Assembly (NCBI GenBank): GCA_031213475.1
Contig: JARUPZ010000017.1
Location: 6,216,167 to 6,280,166, forward strand
Direction: 5' to 3'
DNA length: 64,000 bases
DNA from: Nereocystis luetkeana
Taxonomy: Eukaryota > Sar > Phaeophyceae > Laminariales > Laminariaceae
The position numbers and the translations under genes were made by a program. Under the pieces are notes generated by a model. The model ran no database searches. It saw only the letters and a list, made by a program, of their open reading frames with translations, and was not told the DNA's origin. Each line of letters opens with the position of its first letter. Position 1 is the stretch's first letter. Shown here piece after piece: positions 35,101 to 47,100 of the stretch.

Positions 35101-38100
35101 TGCAATATCTAACGTCTACACGACTGAGCAAGTTCAAGGCCAGTCAATCCGGCAGATCTTGGCTCGCAGTGGATGGGACACTTTGAACATTGGCTGTCTC
35201 GAGGTTCTGCCCGAAAATGCAACCGAAGCAGGACTATGACCGAACCGTGAGTTGACCGGGTGTTTTTCCTTCAAGATAAGAGTTTACTGCCTTGGGTGAC
35301 GAACGAAGGCGACTACGAAAAAAAACATTTTTGACAGAGTGGGTTTTTTTTTATCCAGCATTTCAAGGGTATAAAGGGTATATGTTTGCCCAATTTGTTT
35401 TGTCTTCCAGATTTCGTTGATATTGTTTCAGAGTATGTGAGATTATACTTTCTTCCTATATTTTACTCTGATACCTTCACGGATCGGGACACAACGGCTC
35501 CGGTAGTAGCGACCCTAACTATTACGGGGAACCATACCTGGTACTTAACAGGACCTACGGGATACCTGGTACACATTAACCAACATATTTCCCTATTTTT
35601 ACCAGCAATATTTTGTCCAACTAACTATCGTCCCCCGTAATAAGTATAACCAGCGGTGCGATAAACGCGGTAGCAGACGTTTGCGAAAATGATTCATACG
35701 GACGGGGCACTATAAAAGTGCTCCGAGGAACTAATTCTAACCAAATAATTATATTCTCGTTTTACGCAGCATTCCGAAGCGTGTGCCTTGAAGTCATGCG
35801 GTTGCTGCCCTCGATTATATTTTGCTTCAGTTCTTATACGACGAAACAAGAGATCTCCGCCTCAGGAACTTTAATCCAATTAGGATAGGGCTTGCGCCTC
35901 TCTTTTTTTTTTCCGTAGCGCGCGCGATAAAAAAGGGAATATAAATCGAACTGAGAACGCCGAACTTGCCGGGAAGGCAGGCAAAATCATTGCACGCAAG
36001 CACCTTTGTGATAACCTTACACAACTACACAGCCGACCAGGTCGACGCCATGGTAATACACTCACAACTGGGGTCAACCGACCGCAATGCCAAATTCACT
36101 ACTAAAGCACGCACGGAGGGTGAGTATTCTTAGCAATCGGGCATAACGACGGAGTATAGTTGATTTGACGGTTTGGTAAAGCGAAAATAATAGGTACGGA
36201 CATGACAAAGGCACCACAGCCAGGTGCATTGTACATTTCCGTCCTGAGTTCTTGCAAGACTACATATCAGAGGCCGATTGAACTCGGTTTTCCGTTGAAG
36301 ACAAAAAAAAATGGACGTATTATGAAGGATTGTTTCCGATTTCTGTCTAGATCCAGAAACGTTCCCACCCGACACCCAGGTCGTGTCCAATTTGAACCAA
36401 CAGGAGTCCAAACGAAAGACGTGCATTGTGCCGAAATCGATAAACCAACGGCAGCTAAACAAGCTGCATCTCTTTTATCAGGCGCAGCTCGAGCAATACG
36501 TTGTCGATCGCCAGTCGGGTTGACGTGTCTTCCCTCATAATCTGGCGTAGAAGATATTTTTGTTTGAACGGCGTAAATTCCATAAAACTCATGGATACGA
36601 CTTTTCAGTTTGTTAAAGCTGCATTTTCTATCCCATCTTGGCATGTACGTTAAAGGCGCTGCTTAGGACACCAGTTTTGAGAGAAATTACGCATGTTGTA
36701 GCTGCACAGATATCAATATCTGTTCGACTGTACAAAAACACGAAAACACGTTCAATACGTTTCTCAAACAAACCGCCCATTGTCGTAGCGGGCAACTTCT
36801 GTATAACGTCCGAGCTGGTGATGACCAATAATCATGTCTAGCAATGGGAACGTTGGTCGGAGACTCAAAGGCATTACCCAGCCAGAAGCAGCGCCAGGTA
36901 TCACCCAAGCCGCTGTAATCCCATTCGGCAAAATCATTGGCTATCCGGCAAACTAAGAACGAGTCTGCAGCATGACGTATGGGTCACTGCTATTAAAAAC
37001 AACAACCCTCCGAAGTAGTGGCCAAGTTCTAAATCTGATCAGAGATGGGCATAACCAACCCACCTGGCCTAGCTAGCTAGATAAACGGTCTACGACTCAG
37101 GTGAAGTACCCCAGCCAACAAGCAGTGCCGACTATCACCCCCATGACTGTGGTTTACTACATTATACGCATTACCTATCCAGCTCGCCAACACAAGGCAA
37201 CATGATATATAAAGTGGGCGAACTCGACGTCCATGGAACGAAGTTACCTCTATGCTCATGGCGTCATCGGTCATGACGGTGGTGAGGACGCGGTCGGCGA
37301 CCATGTCTTGGAAGCACCCCACATATTCGTCGTCTGTCGGTACAGGGCTCGGAGGAAACACCTCGGCCACGGCGTCGGTCATGACCTGAACCTGCGGACA
37401 GTATATTCGGGGGAAACGACAATGTGGGGAGCGAAACTAAAAAACAACGCTGCTGAGAGAAACGGAGTTATCTTGGCTTCTCAAGCATTGAGGGGCCTCG
37501 CTCGTCTGACCGGGGCTAGGGGAAGGCATTCGTCGACCTCTTGAGTCGGCTTAACAACCTGAACCTGCGAGGATGTGTGCATCTAGACTAGACGATTATA
37601 CAAACGAAGCATTAAGGCAGTCCAAAGTTCAATGGAGATTTGAAAAAATATCACGGGGGTCATGACGGCGGGTAGGGTGGGTGGGGCGGCGTGCCTCAAC
37701 AGGATTTTCAAGGCCCTCGAAATCTTGATTCCACCGAAGACGTGACATCCTTACATAAAGGAATGTATGGAAGTTTGACACAGGACTCATTCTGACTGGC
37801 ACGAAACTTGATGTAGGCACCGTGAAGCGTCACGAAATGCGATTGTACAATCAACCCCTATGGACCCTGTAACCTCGTAAGGGCCGTCGACACCGCTGAG
37901 GGTGTACGGGGTCGATGACAATGCCCACGACGTTTGCTTGAAACACGCCTATTTTTGACTCCGGTCGCCTATGAGCACATAATAATGAACATGTACATGT
38001 AAAATATGCTGGTCCCGTAACGTAGTATGTCAAACGTTCCACGTGGGGCGCTCGATCTGTTCACCCCGTTGGACCTGCACTCCTGTTGCGTGAACATCCC

Positions 38101-41100
38101 CGCCCAGAATAAAAGTAGGATCTACAGTAGGAATGTGGACGGTGCAATTCGAAATGGGATACTAGTAATATATAGGCTACTAACCCCAATCGTGACCCGA
38201 ATCCGTTAACCCAGGGTATGTCTTCTACGAGTACATGTTGTGTAATGGAATTTCGGCATCGATGTCGTTGAGCCTTATCCTTTGATCATTATTGATGTCA
38301 TCATAGGACACTGCGATGCCACCTCTGGACTTCACCTCATATACACAGGCACTCCACTGGCACCATTCTTTCATCGCACACGGAACTCGCCAACCGTGGC
38401 AGCATCAGAAACAACTCCACTCAGAGGAACTCCGATGAGATGTTTATTCTCCACATTTACGACCCCGAATGATCCTTAGCTTGTCGATTCGAGTCGCGAG
38501 TGGCTTAAGCTCATACTCTGCTGAGTTTGGTGCACATGTTAGCGACGTTCCGAAGCCGTTTTGGACCTGTCATTGGTAACTTACACTGCATCGACAACTC
38601 GAGCGGACGACGCCCGCGCAAACGATGCACAAGCTGACGTGTCTCAGCAGTAGTGCAATGAATACACAAAGCCTGGGGGCGACGCGGGGTAAATAACCGG
38701 GACTGCCAACAATGCAATAGTTTGATCCCCGGATACCTGGAGTAGATCGATAACCTTCTACTACCCACAACCATGAAGAACTGCAAGTCGTCTTTTTGTG
38801 ATAGGTGGAAGAGTAGACGGCCTGTGTGCGCCGAGTACAGAGTACCATGCAGCAGTGTATGAAAAAACATTGTGCAGCAGCAGCAGCAGTCGTACATGGC
38901 GTTTTCATAGCGCTGGGATATGCCTCCGTGCTTCGACTGTAATCCTTTCATCAACGCCGGAAGACGGCAAGACGAAAACGCAACTCCGATCCGTACCCTT
39001 GATGTACTGCCCCCTAGATGTCAATCAGCCCCCTACAAAGAGGAGGGCACTTACAACAGTACGCTATCTAAAAATTGCTCGCCTCCGTCAGGCTCAGCCA
39101 GACGTCCTCTTCTGGTCCGGCCTCCTGTAGAACTATCGTAGAGGCCTGGCTTGCGGACACCTCGTACGCTTCCAGCTCGAACGTGTTGGCGCTCGTCACG
39201 ACCGTGGTTGCCAAGACTCCGTCTACTAAAACGTCAACAGTGCGGACCCGCTCGTTTCCCTTGAACATGGCCATCCTGATCTCGGAGATGTCCTGGGGCT
39301 CATCGAACGCGAAAGTCAACTCGCAGACTTCGATCCGCGAGAAGGACGGCCTGCAGGCCCACCGTGAGTCGGGGTCGAGAGATCCGTCGAGGACGTTGTC
39401 GGGCACGCACCCACCAGGAGGGCATCCCCAGCCGTTGATTCTGGTGTCCCATCCATTGGCGGAAAGGGTAAAGCCGGTCACCTCCGTAAGTACCGCTAGA
39501 AAATGACAAATGGACGGATGGGGGAAATCATGGGTGAGGTTGATTTGTTCGGTGTGGAATCAGTGTTGAATGTTCGGCTAATAATAACAATATATCACAA
39601 TAACCGTTAAACAGAGCAAATAATATTGAGTTGGTACGTACTGCTGTAGTGTTGACCACGATCGTTCGTATGTTAGTATTGGCGGTATTGTTCGAGTTCC
39701 AGCGACAGCCAAAACAATTTTGTGGCCCCAACACGTTCGGCCATGGTTTTGTGGAGTTTGGGAACCAAAAGTGGAACGAAACTTCTAAGTTACAGTTTTT
39801 TTTCGGCAACTTTGACCTCGAAGAACGAATGCCATGCCAGCTATTATCTACGAATTCTCAAAATGAGTCGAGAGAAAACGAGTTCTTCTGCTGAAGACCA
39901 AAATCTGTACGACGTGCAGGAAACCGTCTAGTCTATCGAAAGTAGGCCGACCGAAAATAACTCAAATCAGACGTCCTACAATAATAGTAGGCGTCTTAAT
40001 TATCTGATTTTACGTTTATAGTGTTTTGCACCACATGGACGTATTACAACAGTTGGCGTCTCAACTATTAGTAGCTGATTTGATGTTTTTGCTTTTTTCA
40101 CCACTAACCCGAGTGTCAACAAACGCCCCTGCCAACCGCTTAGCTCGTGTGGTCACATCACGAGTCGAGCTCTAGTAGTTATCGTTTACTCAGGAAACTA
40201 AACGATCCCTTTTGTTACGTGTAATATCTTGATATTCATCGATTTGGTACGTATAGACGCAGCTGGCACGGGAACGCGTGGTTGACTCCAGACAATAACA
40301 CGGAATTTCTCTTATATATATTATTACGTATCAGTGCTGTCGAGTGACTCAGGTGGCGGCGCATCCACACGATTATCCATCACATTGCAGGCACAATTAA
40401 TCTCCCGCTCTTATAATCCCACATCAATATATGGAACTCCCTGATACTAAATGAAACATCTACGTCGTGTCTATTGAGCACAGTCAATATCCCCCTGCTC
40501 ACTATACACGGACCATACCTCAATATCCCCCCAGGTCGGCAACATGACAATGTACGACTTCGCTGGGTCGATATATCTCTTCTTTATGACCAACTCATAT
40601 GAACTTCAGAAACTCAAATACCCAACATGTGACTCAAAAATAAAATTCTCGAATCAACACTCAAATCCTCAAACCAGTATTCAAATGCTCAAATCCATAG
40701 CCTCTCTCCGTTGCAAACATATAAAAATACCGAAATCCAATGCCAGGTAAAACGGCATTTTTCTCGGATTCAGCCAGGTAAAACGGCATTTTCCGCGGAA
40801 TTGATTCAAATATATCACAGTGTCTCTTCAGTTCTACCGACCTCTCTCAATTTCCGAATACTATCCAGACCTTCCCTCGTCGGAAAACATTTTCATGTGG
40901 ACCGCACACGCCCCCAGGCGCTTCCTAGTCTCACTTCAGCCTTGTCAAAAACCTAAATCACAAGTATCATCAGAAAAATACCACAGGAGTGGTCATGCCA
41001 ATCAAAATAAAATCAAGTCAAGAAACTTAATGCCAGAGATCGCGAGGAACCCCGCTCCTCCGGACAAGAGTCTCCCCTTATCCCCTACTCCCGCCATAGA

Positions 41101-44100
41101 TACACAGATCGCGACGGTAATGCGAGATAGCACATAGGTTTCCCCACTAGAAATTTATTTGACGTTGTGACCACTCGGAAAACACCAAAAAAACTTTTAA
41201 AATCCGTTACCAGAAACAAAACGATTTTATAGTTCAAACACATTCTTCACTCAAAATATGTAAAATAAAACATATCGGAAACAAGGCGTCAAAGGTTCAT
41301 CAGAAAATCCCGGCGGTAACGAAAAACCATGTTGTTGAGCGGCTTTGTTAAGAAGTCTGCGCGCTGCTCCTCCGACTCTACATGGGTAATAACAAACTCC
41401 CCCTTGGAAATAAGCTCTCGCAAAAAGTGGTGTCGAACGTCGATGTGCTTAGAATTCGACGTGCACACTGGGTTTTGTGCCAGGTGCCTTGCCCCCTCGT
41501 TATCCTCGAAAACCGTAATGCATCGCTCCCCGAACCCCGGAAAAATGAAACTCCAAACGTAGCGCAAGCACATCGCCTCCTTGATAGTGTCTGCTAGTGC
41601 TACATATTCGGCCTCAGTGGTCGAGAGCGTAACGCATTTCTGCGTCCTAGAAAACCAGTACACACACGCCCCAGCACACATGATAGCCCCACCTGAAGCT
41701 GACCTCCTGTCAGTGGCTTTGTTGGCGTAGTCCGCATCCGCAAACGCTACCAGTTCCAGCCCGCTACCCTTCTGAAACGTAATGCCGAAATCACTCGTAG
41801 AAAAAACATACTCTAAAATACCGACCGCTGTCTCCCAGTGTACTTCCCTCGGCCTATTCGTGTACCTCGCTACCGCCCTCACCGCGTTCGCAATATCCGG
41901 TCGTGTTTGGTTCGCAAGCCACATCAAGCACCCCACCAACTCGCGGAAAGGCCAATCACCCACGGGTTCATTCTCGTCGAACTCTTCGAGCTTCACACCA
42001 GTCAAAAGCGGATTATTCCTCCCGGAACTAACACCAAACCTCGCCGCGGTCCTTTCAGCGAACGCCTGCTGCGAAATCGTCAAAGTACCAGCATCCCAAT
42101 CCCTCGAAAAACAACAACCAGCATACCACCGCAACTCGCCCAGATTGTTGATCGGAACAAGGCTGTTCAGGTCTTCACAGAACTGATCGCACCTAGCCTT
42201 GCGCCCTACAGCAAAAATATCATCCACATGAACCACTGTTACTATGGAGACAGAGCCCGACTCGACCAACCTCATGACACACGCGTCAGCGGGGCTCTGC
42301 TCAAAGCCTAGACTCTTCATGTGAGTGAGAAGGTGGTTGTGCCACGACCTCGACGCTTGCTTCAAGCCATAGAGACTGCGGTTCAACCTGACTACCTTAC
42401 CGGACATTTCGCCGCAGCCAGGGGGCAGTCGCATGAAAACATCCTCATCCAAACTCGACTGCACGAACGCTTGCTCAGCATCAAAATGACACAAATCCAG
42501 ACCCAACTCGCACGCAACGGCACCCAGCAAACGGAAACAAGACGCTGCAGGGGTCGGAGCAAAAGTCTCAAAGAAATCAATACCCTCACGCTGCTTGAAA
42601 CCTCGTGCCACCAGCCTTGCTTTCGCCCGCACCACATCACCATGCTCGTTGGACTTCCAGGCGAACACCCACTTCGCCGAGATGACGTTGAGCCCCTCTG
42701 GTTGCTACGTCGCTCCAAACGTCCCCGCGTCCGCCAGTCCATGATATTCCTTGTCCATCGCCTGCCTCCAGATCGTCGAATACTCGTCCACACACGCTTC
42801 AGCATACGAGTTCGGCGTCGAAAGCTCGCTTGCCGGGCGCGTGGGAAGGGGAGGATTCTCGCGCGGTGGGGCTTGGTGGAAAAGTACATGGCCTATACCT
42901 TCCCGTGCTGCCATCAGCGATAGCAGCCCATGCCCCATAGCCTCGCGGTTCCGCGCGGTCTCCCCTCTTGTCCGCCCCCTCAGAACGTCCCCTTCCTCCG
43001 GGTGTCGTCCAGCTTCCCCCACTGTCCGACCACCCTGTACACCGCCGCCACCCTCCTGGTGCCGTGCAGTCTCCCCCCTTGTCCGCCCCCTCAGTACGTC
43101 CCCTTCCTCCGGGTGCCGTCTAGCTTCCCCCACTGTCCGACCACCCTGCACACCGCCGCCACCCTCCTGGTGTCGTGCAGTCTCCCCCCTTGTCCGCCCC
43201 CTCAGTACGTCCCCTTCCTCCGGGTGTCGTCCAGCTTCCCCCACTGTCCGACCACCCTGCACACCGCCGCCACCCTCCTGGTGTCGTGCAGTCTCCCCCC
43301 TGGTCCGCCCCCTCAGTACGTCGCCATCCTCCGGGTCCGGGATATAAGAACCCAGTTCCCGAGCCCATGAGCTCAACTGATCACGACATCGAAACAAGTG
43401 TCCATATCTCAACAAGTTCAGGTCTGGCATACAAAAGCTCTTCCCCGATGTCTCGCTTTTGATCTGGTCGTGTGTGGGCACGTTCAGTATCGGCTTAACA
43501 ATCTACGGCATTCATTTCTGTGAAGGCCGTGAAGCGAAATGTTACGCTTCTTGCTGCAACCAACTTGTCCCTGACAAAAACACGAAAGGTCCGTCGAGCA
43601 GCAGGAGTAAGTTCCATGTGCACACGACCGCGAACACTTAAGTTCTAGACTGCTGTGACGAAAACACCTTCACGACATTGTGTTCCTGCCGTCGTGGGCC
43701 TCGGGGTATCTTCGACATACTCTCGGACCCACCCAACAGCACTGAGAGCTTTCTACGGACTAAAATACCCTGAACTTACTGGCCTCTTCGTCTCTAACGA
43801 CGAAACAGCCCGCGGCTTCGGTCTTCTCTATACGAACCGAAAACTCTTCTGAAAGCTGTGTCCGCAAACCTGGAAAGCAGGAACCCCCCCTTCTACTTCA
43901 ACCATTGCTAGGGTCATACGTGGCCGAACCAACATGGAGTCTTGCACGGCACAGGATCGACCGCAACGACCTACAGAAAGACTGCCGCACCTCACCCTTT
44001 ACAGCAGCTGAGCACTGATCACTGCCAGGGGGGGGTTGCGTCGGTGGACTGACCTGAAGCGCCAAGCCCACTATTTAATATATTGATATTGTTAATAGAA

Positions 44101-47100
44101 GACATACAGCAATACGTAGCATTTATGTCAAAATATAGAGTTGTTGATAGCCGCCACCACCGGTGCGTGCATTTGCTCCCCCATAACGGCTTAGGGCCCG
44201 CATTGACGAGGAACAAAACTCTCGTAGTTGACAAATTATATTGTAGTTGAAAATAATTTTGCAGAAAACTGAAAAATATGACGACGGGTTTAAAATGGCG
44301 CATCATGTTGAACATCGAACAACGAACCAGGTATCACCGGTGGACGACCAACGATGCCGGCGACGGTTCGCGCCCTCCTCGGGGGCGGCGAGGCCAGCGG
44401 CGGGGTATTCATCAAGCAAGACACACGGACAAAAACGGGTACCAGAGTATTACTCTTGAAAGTTTCGACTGGCTGGCACTGCCACGAAGCGGAAGCAGCG
44501 ACGGGGATACAGCTATCAAACTCCATATCGAAGTCGAGACCCGGTCGGCGATCGTGTGGTCGCGTGGTTTAGGAGGCAACGAGGGAAGGAATACCCAGTG
44601 GAGTTGAGATGGCCCGAATTGCGGGTGGTGCCCTCTGTGCTAGGAGCCGAAAGACCTCAAGCTGCGGCCGCTACAGGGGGAACGCCTCCGGACCTCGACT
44701 CTGTGGCGCTCGAGGACAAAGCTTAAGTGCGTTGCGTACTTAGGTCTTACGGAATATTCCACGTAGAGGTGGACAAGTTCCTAAATTGAATAACGCGAAG
44801 CAGAAAAATATTAGGCTCCTGCTGGCAATGAAGCTTCCTGTACCCACAAGGCAGCCGTCTAGGCACTGTGTTCGGCTGAGGGATATATATTATTTGCAGC
44901 TCTTTCAGCCCTAGATAAGTTTACGATTCTGAAGGCAAAAGTTGAAACAGATTTCGGGACCTAGAACGAGAGGTCCTGCACAATAAGGCACACCCGTTTC
45001 AGTACATTCTTTCCAAAGCGGTATATACCCTCCAACCTCTATTACTAGCATTACTTCGAAGTACATTACGAACACCACAAGTATTTCAAGTATTTGCACT
45101 ATACGATCTGGCAGAATATTTTCGGGGTGTTCCCAGGAAAACAGCGTCTGGAAATAGAGTGTGAGCACGGAAGCAATCTTGGTCCGCAGGTTTTGATATG
45201 ACAACGAACAAAAAAAGACGGCGACGCATTCCACGATAGAGGTGGCACATTTCCGCTAAAATGTTTTCTGAACAAAGTGGCTCCTTAACCCAGAACCGTC
45301 GAGATGCCAATCTTGGTTCGAAAAACGAACTTTTTGTACACTTGGACCGTGGGATTATTCATCGGATGAGGTATGGAGCTACTCAAGTGAGGAGCCTCAG
45401 AAAAATTGGGTGAACCTCTATCATCGTAGAGCGCCTCCGGCGAAACGTGTTTATCGCCCGTTCTTAAGACCGTTTGAGGTCCGGTTCTGGGTGAGTTAGG
45501 GTCAGAGTTGACTTTTGTCTACGCCTGTACCTTGCTTGATCCCACAAGAAAGTGCCTTGTGACTCGCAAACACTAAAAAAAAGTTGACCGCTAGAAGACC
45601 TCATCGGAAGATCGGTGGATAATCGTTCTGCATAGTTTACAGGTAGAAGTACATACCCGCGGCCATGTTATGAATCTTCAAGTTTGCATATTGAGTTAAT
45701 CTTGTGCGCCTTCTTCGTCTCGTGTGGTTTTAGGCGGCGGAATTTCGATTCTTACGGGTCTTCGGATCTTGCCGACGCTTCAGAACCTTTGTGTGACCAC
45801 GGACTCCTTTCATGTGAGAGTTTACGGGAGAACTACACAACAACAACAACAACAACAACAGCAACAACAACAGGGCAAAAACATATCGACCTTATGTTTT
45901 GAGTGGTTGTGGATTCCTACGCTGAACATACAGAAGTTCCGGGCACGTATGGACGGGCGTGGAAGTTTTGCAGAGCTCCCTTCAGTGCCGGGTGATACGA
46001 ATAGTACGGAGAGAAAACGCCAAAAGTCACAAACGTTCAGGGCGTGTAAATGATGAGTGCTGTACCCGTACCCGTACCCGCATCCCAGGACACAAAGTGT
46101 CGGGTACCGGTTATCTCATTCTCGGGGTATATATCATGTGCACGGAAGCCGGGTACCCAGAGAGACGTTGTACCCGTACACTGGGTATTGCGGCACGGGT
46201 GTACAGAACGCGCAGGTGTGTCGAGTACGGAGGGTATGTATGAACAGCATACATGAACCACTCACAGAAGCTCCGGGTACGAGTATCAATGCTCATTTTC
46301 TTACCGGAGAGCGTCTTCTCCAAATTTTCCATAATTTTGAAAAAATTGGAGATATGTATCAAAACACGGAGGCGTTCTGTCACTATTCGTGAAATTCTCA
46401 AGAAGCTAAAATGACGGATAGGACCATGAATATCGTATACGCCTCTTCGCGGAATGGTACCCAGATAAATACCCCGGGTGTAGTGTGTATGTTTCCTGGA
46501 ACCGAACATAACCTTGAATAATCAAATGTTTTATATTTTGCCCGTCAGTCGGCAGTGAAACTATCAATCCTGCTGTTGTTCTCACTTTAAATCTCTGACG
46601 AAGGAGACCGTGGTCACACAAAGGTGCTGGAGCCCTAGGAAGATCCGAAAAACGAAAAAAATCGAAAATTCGGCTGCCCAGTCTCCCTCCTCCCTCGTCG
46701 TCGAATCCAGCCTCCTACCGGCGCAATTGACTGTGCCGTAGTGTGGCCTGTGGTGGCGCCTGCCTCCGCGCACGGACACCCCGATTGAGCATTGCTGCTC
46801 TGCCGCAGCTGCCTAAAAAAGACGCGCGAATCGTAGGTCTCCGTGTCTGACGCACCACGTACGACCCAACTCTACTGCCGCCTGAGCCTCGCGGCCACAG
46901 GCAGCAGCAAGAAGGTATCATTCCTTGAGGGTGAGTCCGGCCTTACACCCGCCAGAAAGACCTACCCCACTCGCTATTAGCCTGATAGGGCATGCCTCGC
47001 AGCATTCCTTGCCGAGGCAGCGAGGGGAACGGAAGATGCTGTACCTGGTATTAGTAGTTTTGTTGTTTCATCCTTTGAATTAGGTTGTTATTTTTTTCTC

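Noticed and set aside
41838..42923. Plus-strand frames of 134-200 codons over the copia relic
   Set aside because: Antisense shadows of the RT/RNase H frame.
43000..43335. The 111-bp repeat as a CRISPR-like array
   Set aside because: Units are contiguous near-identical copies with no unique spacers, and they lie in frame inside a retrotransposon polyprotein.
45840..45873. (CAA)n as an independent microsatellite or polyglutamine-coding exon
   Set aside because: It is the tail of a dispersed retroposon; the glutamine-rich frame has no other coding support.
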